A stretch of 64,000 nucleotides of DNA, taken from CAIOYC01 sp965277345. Lineage in GTDB: Bacteria > Pseudomonadota > Alphaproteobacteria > Caulobacterales > Caulobacteraceae. The notes beneath the pieces were generated by a model, which saw nothing but the letters and a program-made list of their open reading frames with translations, did no database searches and had not been told where the DNA came from. Shown here one piece after another: positions 1 through 7,599 of the stretch; the stretch's first letter is position 1, and each line of letters begins with the position of its first letter. The stretch lies in contig CBDICI010000004.1 in NCBI GenBank assembly GCA_965277345.1, positions 1-64,000 on the forward strand, written 5' to 3'. The position numbers and the translations under genes were made by a program.

Positions 1-1
1 T

Positions 2-667
2 CTGCAGGATCGCCGCGTCCAGGTCGGCATCGGTACACTGGTGGTCGTGCTGCTGGCGGTGCTGCTGGCCGTCTTCGTCCTGCGCGGTCCCAAGGGCGCC
101 AAGGGCGACGCCAACCAGGCCGACAAGGGGGCGCTGAAGGTCGATGCGGTGCAGGGCGAGGCCAAGGTAAGCCAGACCAAGCCGCTGCGCTGCTTCGTCG
201 GCGGCCAGTATATCGGCGACTTCCCGGTCTCGGAGTGCGCGGCCAGGAACGGCGTGGCCGCCCAGGCGCTGGATGTCGGCCTCGATCCGGCCACAGGCCA
301 GGTGGCGGGCGGCTCGGCCCCGCTCCAGCCGCTGCCGGCGCCGAGTTCCGCCGCCGCGCCGGCCCCCGCGGCGCCGGTGGCCCCGCCGGCGGTGGAGGGC
401 CGCCAGTCCGCGCCCGCGGGCGGTCCGGCCGAGTGCCTGCGCTTCGCGGGCGGCGAGTGGCGCGGGGCCGGGCACGGCGACTCCCTCGGCCAGTGCGTGC
501 GCGACCTGTTCGACGGCCGCTGCGTGCGACCGGGCGATGCGCTCTATGGCCGCTATGGCGCGCTGACCGTGCGGCTGGTGCCGGGCCGGGTGGAGCTGTC
601 GCCGGACAACCGCACCTTCCATCCCCTGGTCGGCCAGGACGAGGACTGCAACCTGCCGCCGGGCTGA
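2..667 (+). CDS. Membrane-anchored hypothetical protein, 5' end outside window
   Basis: The frame is open to the left edge, so the gene probably begins upstream; the GTG at 41 lies inside the membrane helix and is an unlikely start. A basic stretch (QDRRVQVG) is followed by one hydrophobic helix of about 18 residues, then KGAKGD, an Ala/Pro-rich linker around residues 100-140 and a C-terminal region with several Cys (AECLRF, GQCVRD, DGRCV, DEDCN). This suggests an inner-membrane-anchored periplasmic protein with disulfides. No family was recognised. It ends 50 bp before a lipoprotein gene on the same strand, which may share its transcript. Confidence 0.6.
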   Translation: MQDRRVQVGIGTLVVVLLAVLLAVFVLRGPKGAKGDANQADKGALKVDAVQGEAKVSQTKPLRCFVGGQYIGDFPVSECAARNGVAAQALDVGLDPATGQVAGGSAPLQPLPAPSSAAAPAPAAPVAPPAVEGRQSAPAGGPAECLRFAGGEWRGAGHGDSLGQCVRDLFDGRCVRPGDALYGRYGALTVRLVPGRVELSPDNRTFHPLVGQDEDCNLPPG

Positions 668-717
668 ATTGCGCGGCCACCTCGCGCCCCGCCGACGGGC
701 GGTGTAAGACGAGCGTC

Positions 718-1104
718 ATGAAGCGCCTGCCCATCCTGTTCGCCGTTCTTTCGACGCTCGTCCTGGCGGCCTGCGACACCTCGCCCAAGCCCCCGGGTGA
801 CACCGGGGTATGCTACCACTACGTCCAGCCCAAGGGGCAGAAGCCGCGCTTCAACGTGCTGGCCCGCAATGTCGCCACCCTGGAACAGTGCGCCGCCAAC
901 CTCGAGGCCATGCGCGTGCGCTTCATCGCCCTCGGCGGCAACCAGACCGATATTACCGGGGCTTACCAGTCCAAGTTCCTGTTCCTGGAGCGCGAAGGCA
1001 TCTTCACGGCCGACACGCTGGAGGGGGCGAGCTATCTGGCGCTGGTTCGCACCGGCGACGGGCGCCTGGCGCCGCCGGGCTCGGTCCCCCAGCCCAGCCC
1101 ATGA
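718..1104 (+). CDS. Small predicted lipoprotein
   Basis: The product has 128 residues. The N-terminus is a type II signal peptide with lipobox LVLAAC and the lipidated Cys at position 19, so it is expected to be cleaved by the LspA-type peptidase and anchored in the envelope. The mature part has two further Cys (GVCYHY, LEQCAA) that may form a disulfide. A longer in-frame reading from 235 exists, but the signal peptide fixes the ATG at 718. No family was recognised. It lies between the membrane protein upstream and ssb downstream; ssb has its own regulated promoter. Confidence 0.65.
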   Translation: MKRLPILFAVLSTLVLAACDTSPKPPGDTGVCYHYVQPKGQKPRFNVLARNVATLEQCAANLEAMRVRFIALGGNQTDITGAYQSKFLFLEREGIFTADTLEGASYLALVRTGDGRLAPPGSVPQPSP

Positions 1105-1139
1105 CCACCGCGCCCATTGACTCCGGCGTCGTTGGGCGA

Positions 1140-1154
1140 GAACATTAACAGAAC
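1140..1154 (+). promoter_or_regulatory. LexA (SOS) box upstream of ssb
   Basis: The sequence GAAC-ATTAACA-GAAC is a direct repeat with a 7-bp spacer. It matches the alphaproteobacterial LexA operator GAAC-N7-GAAC (equivalently GTTC-N7-GTTC), which differs from the CTGT-N8-ACAG box of gammaproteobacteria. It lies 60 bp before the ssb ATG, where a LexA-repressed promoter would be. The match is exact; the regulation is inferred. Confidence 0.75.
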
Positions 1155-1214
1155 ATCAAGGTAAGGCCCCATTGGCGACACGGCCGGGGCGGCCTGAAGC
1201 GAAGGACGAAACAC

Positions 1215-1721
1215 ATGGCGGGCAGCGTCAACAAGGTGATCCTGATCGGCAATCTGGGCAAGGACCCGGAGATCCGCACCCTCAACTCCGGCGACCGGGT
1301 GGCCAACCTGCGCATCGCCACCTCGGAAACCTGGCGCGACCGGCAAAGCGGCGAGCGCAAGGAGAAGACCGAGTGGCACCAGGTGGTCGTCTTCAACGAA
1401 AACATCGTCAAGGTGGCCGAGCAGTATCTGAAGAAGGGCTCCACCGTGTACGTGGAAGGCGCGCTGCAGACGCGCAAATGGACCGACCAGCAGGGGGTGG
1501 AGAAATACTCCACCGAGATCGTGCTACAGAAGTTCCGCGGCGAACTGACCATGCTCGGCGGCCGCGCCGGCGCCGGTGACGAGGAGGGCGGCGGCCGCGG
1601 CGACTACGGCGCCGGCGGCGGGGGCGGCTTCGGTCAGGGCCGCGCCCAGGACCGCGCTCAGGACCGCTCCGGCCCCCGCGAAAGCTTCGCCGCCGACCTC
1701 GACGACGAGATCCCGTTCTAG
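1215..1721 (+). CDS. ssb: Single-stranded DNA-binding protein SSB
   Basis: The protein (168 residues) coats single-stranded DNA during replication, repair and recombination. An N-terminal OB fold (about 1-110) starts with AGSVNKVILIGNLGKDPE and contains the family segments RVANLRIATSE and TEWHQVV. A Gly/Arg/Gln-rich disordered linker (about 115-155) follows. The acidic tail ends in DDEIPF, the conserved tip that recruits repair and replication partners. Length and architecture are typical. A LexA box 60 bp upstream suggests DNA-damage induction. The next gene starts 13 bp downstream. Confidence 0.97.
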   Translation: MAGSVNKVILIGNLGKDPEIRTLNSGDRVANLRIATSETWRDRQSGERKEKTEWHQVVVFNENIVKVAEQYLKKGSTVYVEGALQTRKWTDQQGVEKYSTEIVLQKFRGELTMLGGRAGAGDEEGGGRGDYGAGGGGGFGQGRAQDRAQDRSGPRESFAADLDDEIPF

Positions 1722-1733
1722 GGGTCATTCGGT

Positions 1734-2186
1734 ATGGCGGCGCGCGCCTATGGCTATCGAAGCGACGCGCGCGTGCCGCCGTTTCCCGACGACCGGCCGC
1801 TGCTGGTTTTCGACGGGCTGTGTGTGCTGTGTTCCAGCGGCGCCCAATGGGTTCTGAAACTGGACAAGGGGGCGCGGTTCCGTTTCGCACCGGCGCAATC
1901 CGATCTCGGTCGTGCGCTCTACCGCCACTACGGCTTGGATGAAAGCGGCGACGAGACGGTGCTGCTGATCCAGGATGGAGTGCTCCACACCAGGTCCGAA
2001 GTAGCGATCGAAGTAGGCCGGGGGCTTGGCGGGCTCTGGAGGGCGGCGATCCTGCTCCGCGTGCTTCCGCTGGGTCTGCGCGATGCGATGTACGACTGGC
2101 TAGCCCGCCGCCGCCTCAAGCTGTTTGGCGCGCGCGATCTGTGCTTCCGGCCGCGGCCCGGCTGGGAGGAGCGCTTCCTGGCATGA
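1734..2186 (+). CDS. DCC-family thiol-disulfide oxidoreductase-like protein
   Basis: This 150-residue protein belongs to the DCC family (DUF393, YuxK-like), named for the motif seen here as DGLCVLC near residue 27, a CxxC-type redox centre after a short strand (LLVFDG). The rest agrees with the family: FAPAQSD, a TVLLIQDG strand, TRSEVAIEV, and a C-terminal RLKLFGARDLCFRP. Substrates of this family are not established. It follows ssb by 13 bp and overlaps the next gene by 4 bp (ATGA), so it is translationally coupled to the SDR/DoxX protein. Confidence 0.85.
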   Translation: MAARAYGYRSDARVPPFPDDRPLLVFDGLCVLCSSGAQWVLKLDKGARFRFAPAQSDLGRALYRHYGLDESGDETVLLIQDGVLHTRSEVAIEVGRGLGGLWRAAILLRVLPLGLRDAMYDWLARRRLKLFGARDLCFRPRPGWEERFLA

Positions 2187-3478
2187 AGGTTCTTGTCCTC
2201 GGCACCTCCGGCTTTATCGGCTCGGCCGTCGCCGCGCACCTGGCGCATCGGGGCCTCGATGTGCGCGCCGGCGCGCGGCGTCCGGATGAGGCCCGGCGGC
2301 TTATGCCCGCCTTTGACTGGGTGGCGGCGGACTTTCGGGACCTGACCCGGCCGGAAGATTGGCAGGCGATCCTGGACGGCGTCGAAGGGGTGGTGAACTG
2401 CGTCGGCGTTCTGCAAAGCGGGGCGGGCGACAGCCTGGCCCTGGCGCATGAGATCGGCCCCGCCGCCCTGTTCGCAGCGTGTGAGGCCGCCGGTGTGCGC
2501 CGATTGATCCACATCTCCGCCGTCGGCGCGGATGTGGCGGCCGGCACCGCCTACGCTCGGTCCAAGCACGCGACCGAACGGCGGCTTCAGGCCAGCGTGC
2601 TCGACTGGGTCATCCTGCGTCCCTCGCTGGTGGTGGGCCGCGCGGCCTATGGCGGGACGGCGCTGATGCGGGGGCTGGCCGCCTTGCCGTGGGTGATTCC
2701 GCTGATCGGCGGCGATCAGCGGTTCCGGCCGGTCATGTTGCCCGATCTGGCTGACGCCATAGCGCGGCTGCTGGCGCCCAGCGCGCCGGCCCGGATGACG
2801 ATCGACGTTGCGGGACCCCAGGCGTTGTCGCTGGCGGAGGTGCTGCAAGCTTTTCGCGGCTGGCTGGGACTGCGGCGCGCCCCGGTCATCGCGGCGCCAC
2901 GCGTGTTGGCGTGGCCGGTGTTGAAGCTCGGCGATCTGCTGGGCTGGCTGGGCTGGCCCTCGTCGCTGCGCACGACCTCGCTCCGTCAGATGGACTATTA
3001 CGTGGAGGGCGACGCGGACGCCTGGTCGGCGGTGACGGGAATACGGCCGCAGACGCTCGCGCAATTCCTGTCCATCAACCCGGCCACCTCGGCCGAACGC
3101 TGGTACGCCAAGCTTTATTTCGTTCGTCCGATCTCAATCGTCGTCCTGTCGCTGTTCTGGCTGCTCACCGGTTTGATCTCGCTGGGACCCGGCTATCCGC
3201 GCGCAATCGAGGTCCTCCGAAGCGGCGGTTTTGGCCGCTGGTCGGTGTCGGTGGAAATCGCTGGCGCGCTGTTCGATGTCTTCATGGGTCTGGCTCTGCT
3301 CAATCGGCGCTGGACCGGCGCGATCGCCACTTGCATGTGCATCGCAACTGCAGGATACCTCGTAGCGGGCAGCCTGACCCTGCCGCAATTGTGGGCCGAC
3401 CCGCTCGGTCCCTGGCTGAAGGTGATTCCCATGATGGCGCTCTGCCTGTTCGTGGCCGCTACCGAGGATCGGCGCTGA
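2183..3478 (+). CDS. SDR-family NAD(P)-binding protein fused to a DoxX-like membrane domain
   Basis: Residues 1-290 form an atypical short-chain dehydrogenase/epimerase domain: MKVLVLGTSGFIG is the GxxGxxG nucleotide-binding turn, and ISAVGAD and YARSKHATE fit the catalytic region of NAD(P)H-binding oxidoreductases. Residues 310-431 hold about four hydrophobic helices of DoxX type (FVRPISIVVLSLFWLLTGLI, ALFDVFMGLALLNRRW). The fusion is known as a family; its substrate is not. The start was placed at the ATG overlapping the previous stop (ATGA) because it directly precedes the Rossmann motif. The 431-residue product is presumably held at the inner membrane by its C-terminus. Confidence 0.85.
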   Translation: MKVLVLGTSGFIGSAVAAHLAHRGLDVRAGARRPDEARRLMPAFDWVAADFRDLTRPEDWQAILDGVEGVVNCVGVLQSGAGDSLALAHEIGPAALFAACEAAGVRRLIHISAVGADVAAGTAYARSKHATERRLQASVLDWVILRPSLVVGRAAYGGTALMRGLAALPWVIPLIGGDQRFRPVMLPDLADAIARLLAPSAPARMTIDVAGPQALSLAEVLQAFRGWLGLRRAPVIAAPRVLAWPVLKLGDLLGWLGWPSSLRTTSLRQMDYYVEGDADAWSAVTGIRPQTLAQFLSINPATSAERWYAKLYFVRPISIVVLSLFWLLTGLISLGPGYPRAIEVLRSGGFGRWSVSVEIAGALFDVFMGLALLNRRWTGAIATCMCIATAGYLVAGSLTLPQLWADPLGPWLKVIPMMALCLFVAATEDRR

Positions 3479-3960
3479 TGGAGCCGCAGATGTTCGTAAA
3501 GTGGCTTCACGTGCTGTCCTCGACCATCCTGTTCGGGACGGGCGTCGGTATCGCCTTCTTCATGCTGATGGCCCACCGCACGCGCGATCCCAAGGTCATC
3601 GCCGGCGTAGCGGGCATCGTCGTCGCGGCCGATTTCATTTTCACGGCTACAGCTGGCGTGGTCCAGCCGGTGACCGGCTTCATCCTCATGTCGATGATGG
3701 AACTCACCTTCGCACCGTGGATCGTCACCGCGCTTTCGCTCTTCGTGTTCGTCGGGGCGTGCTGGGCGCCGGTGGTTTTCATCCAGATGCGGATGAAAAG
3801 GCTGGCGGAGCGGGCGGTGGCGGAGGGCGCCGGTTTGCCGCCGGAATACGATCGGCTTTACCGGATTTGGTTCGCCCTGGGCGTCCCCGCCTTCCTGGCC
3901 ATGGTGGCGATCTTCTACCTCATGCTGGCGCAGCCGGCGCTTTGGGGCCATGCGGGTTGA
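3478..3960 (+). CDS. DUF2269-type integral membrane protein
   Basis: The 160-residue protein has four predicted membrane helices: FVKWLHVLSSTILFGTGVGI, a segment around FIFTATAGVVQP, ALSLFVFVGACWAPVVF and LGVPAFLAMVAIFYLML. The conserved N-terminal KWLHVLSS and the DYRIWF-like segment near the end (RLYRIWFALG) match DUF2269/YhdT-like membrane proteins of unknown role. Its ATG overlaps the stop of the SDR/DoxX gene (TGATG), so the three genes from 1734 form a coupled operon. Confidence 0.8.
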   Translation: MEPQMFVKWLHVLSSTILFGTGVGIAFFMLMAHRTRDPKVIAGVAGIVVAADFIFTATAGVVQPVTGFILMSMMELTFAPWIVTALSLFVFVGACWAPVVFIQMRMKRLAERAVAEGAGLPPEYDRLYRIWFALGVPAFLAMVAIFYLMLAQPALWGHAG

Positions 3961-4113
3961 GAGGGCGGGTTAAGCGGGCTGGCTGAAGGGCGCAATCCTT
4001 TGCGCCGGGGCTTTGGAGTTGCTAGATAAAGCGGGTGGGCGCCGTGCGCCGATTCCCCATGTGCGGCGGGTCTTTAGGGCCGCGCGACGCCAGCTTCCGA
4101 AAGCCGACCTTCC

Positions 4114-6921
4114 TTGAGCGACGACAGCGATATCATCCCCCCCTCCGGCGGCGGCCCAGGGTCTGGCGGCGGGTCTGGCGGCGGACCGGTGAGCGGCGGG
4201 GGGCATGTGACCTCGATCTCCATCGAGGACGAACTCAAGCGCTCCTATCTCGACTACGCCATGAGCGTGATCGTCAGCCGCGCCCTGCCGGACGTGCGCG
4301 ATGGGCTGAAGCCGGTGCACCGCCGCATCTTCTATTCGATGCACGATCTCAACATGACGCCGGACCGCACCTATTCCAAGTGCGCGCGGGTGGTGGGCGA
4401 CGTGCTCGGCCGGTTTCACCCGCACGGCGACCAGTCGGTCTATTTCGCCCTGGCGCGCATGGCGCAGGAGTTCTCGATGGGCCTCGTGCTCATCGACGGC
4501 CAAGGCAATTTCGGCTCGGTGGACGGCGATCTGCCTGCGGCCATGCGCTATACCGAGTGCCGCATGGCCAAGCCCGCGGTGGCCCTGCTGGCCGATATCG
4601 ACAAGGACACGGTCGATTTCCAGGACAATTACGACGGCAAGGAGCAGGAGCCGACGGTCCTGCCGGCCCGCATCCCCAACATCCTGGTCAACGGCGCGGG
4701 CGGCATCGCCGTCGGCATGGCCACCAACATCCCGCCGCACAATCTGGGTGAGGTGGTGGACGCCTGCCTGGCGCTGATCGACGATCCGTCCCTTCCGCTG
4801 GAGACCCTGCTCGACATCGTTCCGGGGCCGGACTTCCCCACCGGCGGGGAAATCCTCGGCCGCACCGGCGCCCGCAACGCGCTGATGACCGGGCGGGGCT
4901 CGGTGGTGGTGCGCGGCAAGGCCGGCATCGAGACGATCCGCAAGGATCGCGAGGCCATCATCGTCACCGAAATCCCCTATCAGGTGAACAAGGCGACCCT
5001 GGTGGAGCGCATCGCCGAACTGGTGCGCGAAAAGCGGGTCGAGGGCATATCGGACCTGCGCGACGAGAGCGACCGCGACGGCACGCGCATCGTCATCGAG
5101 ATGAAGCGCGACGCCCAGGGCGATGTGATCCTGAACCAGCTCTACCGCTACACCGCGCTGCAGAGCTCCTTCGGCGTCAACATGCTGGCGCTGAACCGGG
5201 GCAAGCCCGAGCAGATGGGCCTGCGCCCCATGCTGGAGGCCTTCCTGGCCTTCCGCGAAGAGGTGGTGGTGCGCCGCACCAAGTACGAGCTGACCAAGGC
5301 GCGCAATCGCGGCCACGTGCTGGTGGGCCTCGCCATCGCCGTGGCCAATATCGACGAGTTCATCCGCATCATCCGCGCCGCCAAGGACCCGGCGGAGGCG
5401 CGCGAGCAACTGGCCGCCCGCGACTGGCCCATCGGCGACATGGCGCCGCTGATCGCCCTGATCCAGGACCCCCGCACCATCGTGCGGCGCCCGGGTGAAG
5501 AAGGGGGCGATGTGGTGCGCCTGTCGGACGAGCAGGCCCGCGCCATCCTGGCGCTCACCCTGTCGCGCCTCACCGGCCTCGGCCGCGAGGAGATCTATAC
5601 CGAAGCCGGCGAACTGGCCGGGGCCATCGCCGAATACCTCTCCATCCTGGGCTCGCGCGAACGGATCATGACCATCGTGCGCGAGGAGCTGGTGGAGGTG
5701 CGCGGGCAGTTCGCCGTTCCCCGCCGCTCGACCTTCGTCGAAGGCGACGCCGACATGGAGGACGAGGACCTGATCCCGCGCGAGGAGATGGTGGTCACCG
5801 TCACCCACTCCGGCTACGTCAAGCGCACCCACCTGTCGGCCTATCGCACGCAGAAGCACGGCGGCAAGGGCCGCTCGGGGATGCGGATGAAGGACGAGGA
5901 CGCGGTGACGCGGGTCTTCTCCGCTTCCACCCACGCGCCGGTGCTGTTCTTCTCCTCGGAAGGCAAGGTCTACAAGCTGAAGGTGTGGCGACTGCCGCTC
6001 GGCGACCCCAACGCGCGCGGCAAGGCGTTCGTCAACCTGTTACCGCTGGAGGCCGGCGAGACCATCACCACCGTCCTGCCGCTGCCGGAGGACGAGGCGA
6101 GCTGGGAGCGGCTGGACGTGATGTTCGCCACCACTTCCGGCGATGTCAGGCGCAACAAGCTCAGCGACTTCGTCAACGTGAACCGTGCCGGCAAGATCGC
6201 CATGAAGCTCGGCGAGGGCGAACACATCCTGGGCGTGGCGCTGGCCGATGCGTCCATGGACGTGCTGCTGACCACGGCGCAGGGCCGCGCCATCCGCTTC
6301 GCGGTGGAGGAGGTGCGGGTGTTCGCCGGCCGCGACTCCACCGGCGTGCGCGGCATCCGCCTGGCCGAGGGCGATACGGTGATCTCCATGGCCATGCTTA
6401 CCGCCGTCGCCGCCACGCCGGAGGAGCGTACCGGCTATCTGAAGCGCTTCCGCGCCGAACTCCGCGTCGAGGGGGTAGAGGGCGATGAGCCTCCGCCGCC
6501 GGACGAGGACGAGACCGAAGAGGCCATCACCCTCAGCGACGAACGCTATGGCGAGTTGAAGGCGGCGGAGCAGACCATCCTGACGCTCTCCTCCGAAGGC
6601 ATCGGCAAGCGATCCTCCGCCTATGATTTCCGCCGCACGGGGCGCGGCGGCCAGGGGCTGTCGGCCCAGGACCTGTCGCGCAAGGGCGGGCGCCTCGCCG
6701 CCGCCTTCCCGGTGGAGGCCGGCGACGAACTGCTGCTGGTCACCGACGGCGGACAGATGATCCGGGTGCCGGTGCGGAACATCCGCATCGCCGCGCGCAA
6801 CACCCAGGGCGTGATCGTCTTCCGCACCGGCAAGGACGAACACGTGGTCTCGGTGGAGCGCCTGGCCGAACCGGAGGGAGATGAGGCGCTGTCGGACGGC
6901 GGCGAGGAGGCGCAGGTCTAG
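4114..6921 (+). CDS. gyrA: DNA gyrase subunit A
   Basis: GyrA is the DNA-cleaving and wrapping subunit of gyrase and introduces negative supercoils with GyrB. The catalytic tyrosine is Y146 in RYTECRM. The breakage-reunion domain fills about 45-560. The C-terminal beta-pinwheel carries a GyrA box QKHGGKG, a variant of QRRGGKG, plus an insertion (about 775-850) seen in alphaproteobacterial GyrA. The start is a TTG preceding a Gly/Ser-rich tail of about 40 residues; no good ATG precedes the conserved SIEDELKRSYLDYAMSV, so the exact start is uncertain. At the positions equivalent to E. coli Ser83 and Asp87 it has Q107 and F111. The length (935) is normal. Confidence 0.97.
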   Translation: MSDDSDIIPPSGGGPGSGGGSGGGPVSGGGHVTSISIEDELKRSYLDYAMSVIVSRALPDVRDGLKPVHRRIFYSMHDLNMTPDRTYSKCARVVGDVLGRFHPHGDQSVYFALARMAQEFSMGLVLIDGQGNFGSVDGDLPAAMRYTECRMAKPAVALLADIDKDTVDFQDNYDGKEQEPTVLPARIPNILVNGAGGIAVGMATNIPPHNLGEVVDACLALIDDPSLPLETLLDIVPGPDFPTGGEILGRTGARNALMTGRGSVVVRGKAGIETIRKDREAIIVTEIPYQVNKATLVERIAELVREKRVEGISDLRDESDRDGTRIVIEMKRDAQGDVILNQLYRYTALQSSFGVNMLALNRGKPEQMGLRPMLEAFLAFREEVVVRRTKYELTKARNRGHVLVGLAIAVANIDEFIRIIRAAKDPAEAREQLAARDWPIGDMAPLIALIQDPRTIVRRPGEEGGDVVRLSDEQARAILALTLSRLTGLGREEIYTEAGELAGAIAEYLSILGSRERIMTIVREELVEVRGQFAVPRRSTFVEGDADMEDEDLIPREEMVVTVTHSGYVKRTHLSAYRTQKHGGKGRSGMRMKDEDAVTRVFSASTHAPVLFFSSEGKVYKLKVWRLPLGDPNARGKAFVNLLPLEAGETITTVLPLPEDEASWERLDVMFATTSGDVRRNKLSDFVNVNRAGKIAMKLGEGEHILGVALADASMDVLLTTAQGRAIRFAVEEVRVFAGRDSTGVRGIRLAEGDTVISMAMLTAVAATPEERTGYLKRFRAELRVEGVEGDEPPPPDEDETEEAITLSDERYGELKAAEQTILTLSSEGIGKRSSAYDFRRTGRGGQGLSAQDLSRKGGRLAAAFPVEAGDELLLVTDGGQMIRVPVRNIRIAARNTQGVIVFRTGKDEHVVSVERLAEPEGDEALSDGGEEAQV

Positions 6922-6926
6922 TGTCC

Positions 6927-6941
6927 CGAACCGGAGGTTCG
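6927..6941 (+). terminator. Small hairpin after gyrA
   Basis: CGAACC-GGA-GGTTCG is a perfect 6-bp stem with a 3-nt loop, 5 bp after the gyrA stop. It has no T-run, so it could be a transcript-end stabiliser rather than a true intrinsic terminator. Confidence 0.35.
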
Positions 6942-6992
6942 CCGGCGGATAGGATCAAGCACAGGACGAACTCTGGTTCGCGAAAAGGACCC

Positions 6993-7096
6993 TAGAGCAT
7001 GATCGTTTCGGATGGAATCATCCGAAGCGTGAATCATGCTCTAAACTCAAAGTGCAGACCCTGATTCACGGCTAGATATGAGCCGATCAGGGTCTA
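6993..7096 (+). repeat. 104-bp double-hairpin element, copy 1
   Basis: Two consecutive palindromes are joined by AACTCAAAGTG. Hairpin A (6993-7043) pairs TAGAGCATGAT with ATCATGCTCTA and has an inner TTCGGATG-GAAT-CATCCGAA stem. Hairpin B (7056-7095) pairs AGACCCTGAT with ATCAGGGTCT. Two substitutions relative to copies 2 and 3 (C at 7055, A at 7074) both weaken hairpin B. It lies between convergent gyrA and vapC. The same 104 bp recur at 9693 and 22849. Confidence 0.95.
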
Positions 7097-7111
7097 GAAA
7101 CCCATACTTCC

Positions 7112-7184
7112 AGTGTGGCTTGAGATTCAGAAATTCGCACCGCGACCGCCGTCCTCTGTCGGCGAATTTCTGAAGCGCCGCACT
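7112..7184 (+). repeat. 73-bp imperfect inverted-repeat element at the vapC 3' end
   Basis: The outer arms pair AGTGTGGC with GCCGCACT and the inner arms pair TTCAGAAATTCGC (7126-7138) with GCGAATTTCTGAA (7162-7174). The family differs from the 104-bp element 16 bp upstream. The vapC stop codon (complement of 7183-7185) lies at its outer end, so the element abuts or supplies the end of that gene. Confidence 0.75.
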
Positions 7185-7599
7185 AGCCAGGTCGCGCGAC
7201 CAGAGTCCCCAATCCTACCTCACCGGCGCGCCGCATGAGACGCGCGTCCAGGGTGACCAACACGGTTTCGCGCTGCTGCGCCAAGGCGAGATAGAACCCA
7301 TCATAGGCCGAAAATCGATGATCGGCCGCCAGTTTGAAGGCGGCCGAGGCGAGGCTCTTGAGAGCGCAGACGGCGCCCACGAAGTCCGGCAGCACCGCCA
7401 GCGCCTTTTCGCCCGCTTCCTTGCTGGCCTCACCGCGCCAGACCTTCTTGGCCGACAGACTCGCGATCTCCGCGAACAGCAGGTCGGGCGCGATCAGCGT
7501 GGGTCCCTCGGCAAGAAAGCGGCGCGCTAAATCGGACTCGGCTTCATTGAACAGGGCCGCCCCGATGACTGAGGCGTCTATGACCCGCTCATCGCCCAT
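7183..7599 (-). CDS. vapC: PIN-domain toxin, VapC-like ribonuclease
   Basis: This 138-residue protein has the PIN-domain layout: first acidic residue D8 (VIDASVIGAAL), Glu in LLFAEIAS, Asp in FSAYDGFYLALAQQ and a last Asp in VLVTLDARL. PIN toxins are Mg-dependent endoribonucleases that cut tRNA or rRNA when freed from their antitoxin. The length is typical. The gene begins inside the 3' end of the antitoxin gene (11-bp overlap), as expected for a type II toxin-antitoxin operon. The RNA target cannot be read from the sequence. Confidence 0.88.
   Translation of the reverse strand: MGDERVIDASVIGAALFNEAESDLARRFLAEGPTLIAPDLLFAEIASLSAKKVWRGEASKEAGEKALAVLPDFVGAVCALKSLASAAFKLAADHRFSAYDGFYLALAQQRETVLVTLDARLMRRAGEVGLGTLVARPG

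Noticed and set aside
235..717. Extended N-terminus for the lipoprotein gene ending at 1104
   Set aside because: The extension overlaps the upstream gene in another frame, is Arg/Gly-rich shadow sequence, and would bury the signal peptide.
3970..5934. 654-residue leftward reading frame opposite gyrA
   Set aside because: Lies wholly antisense to gyrA, is rich in His/Gln/Asp as typical of the reverse frame in high-GC DNA, and shows no domain.
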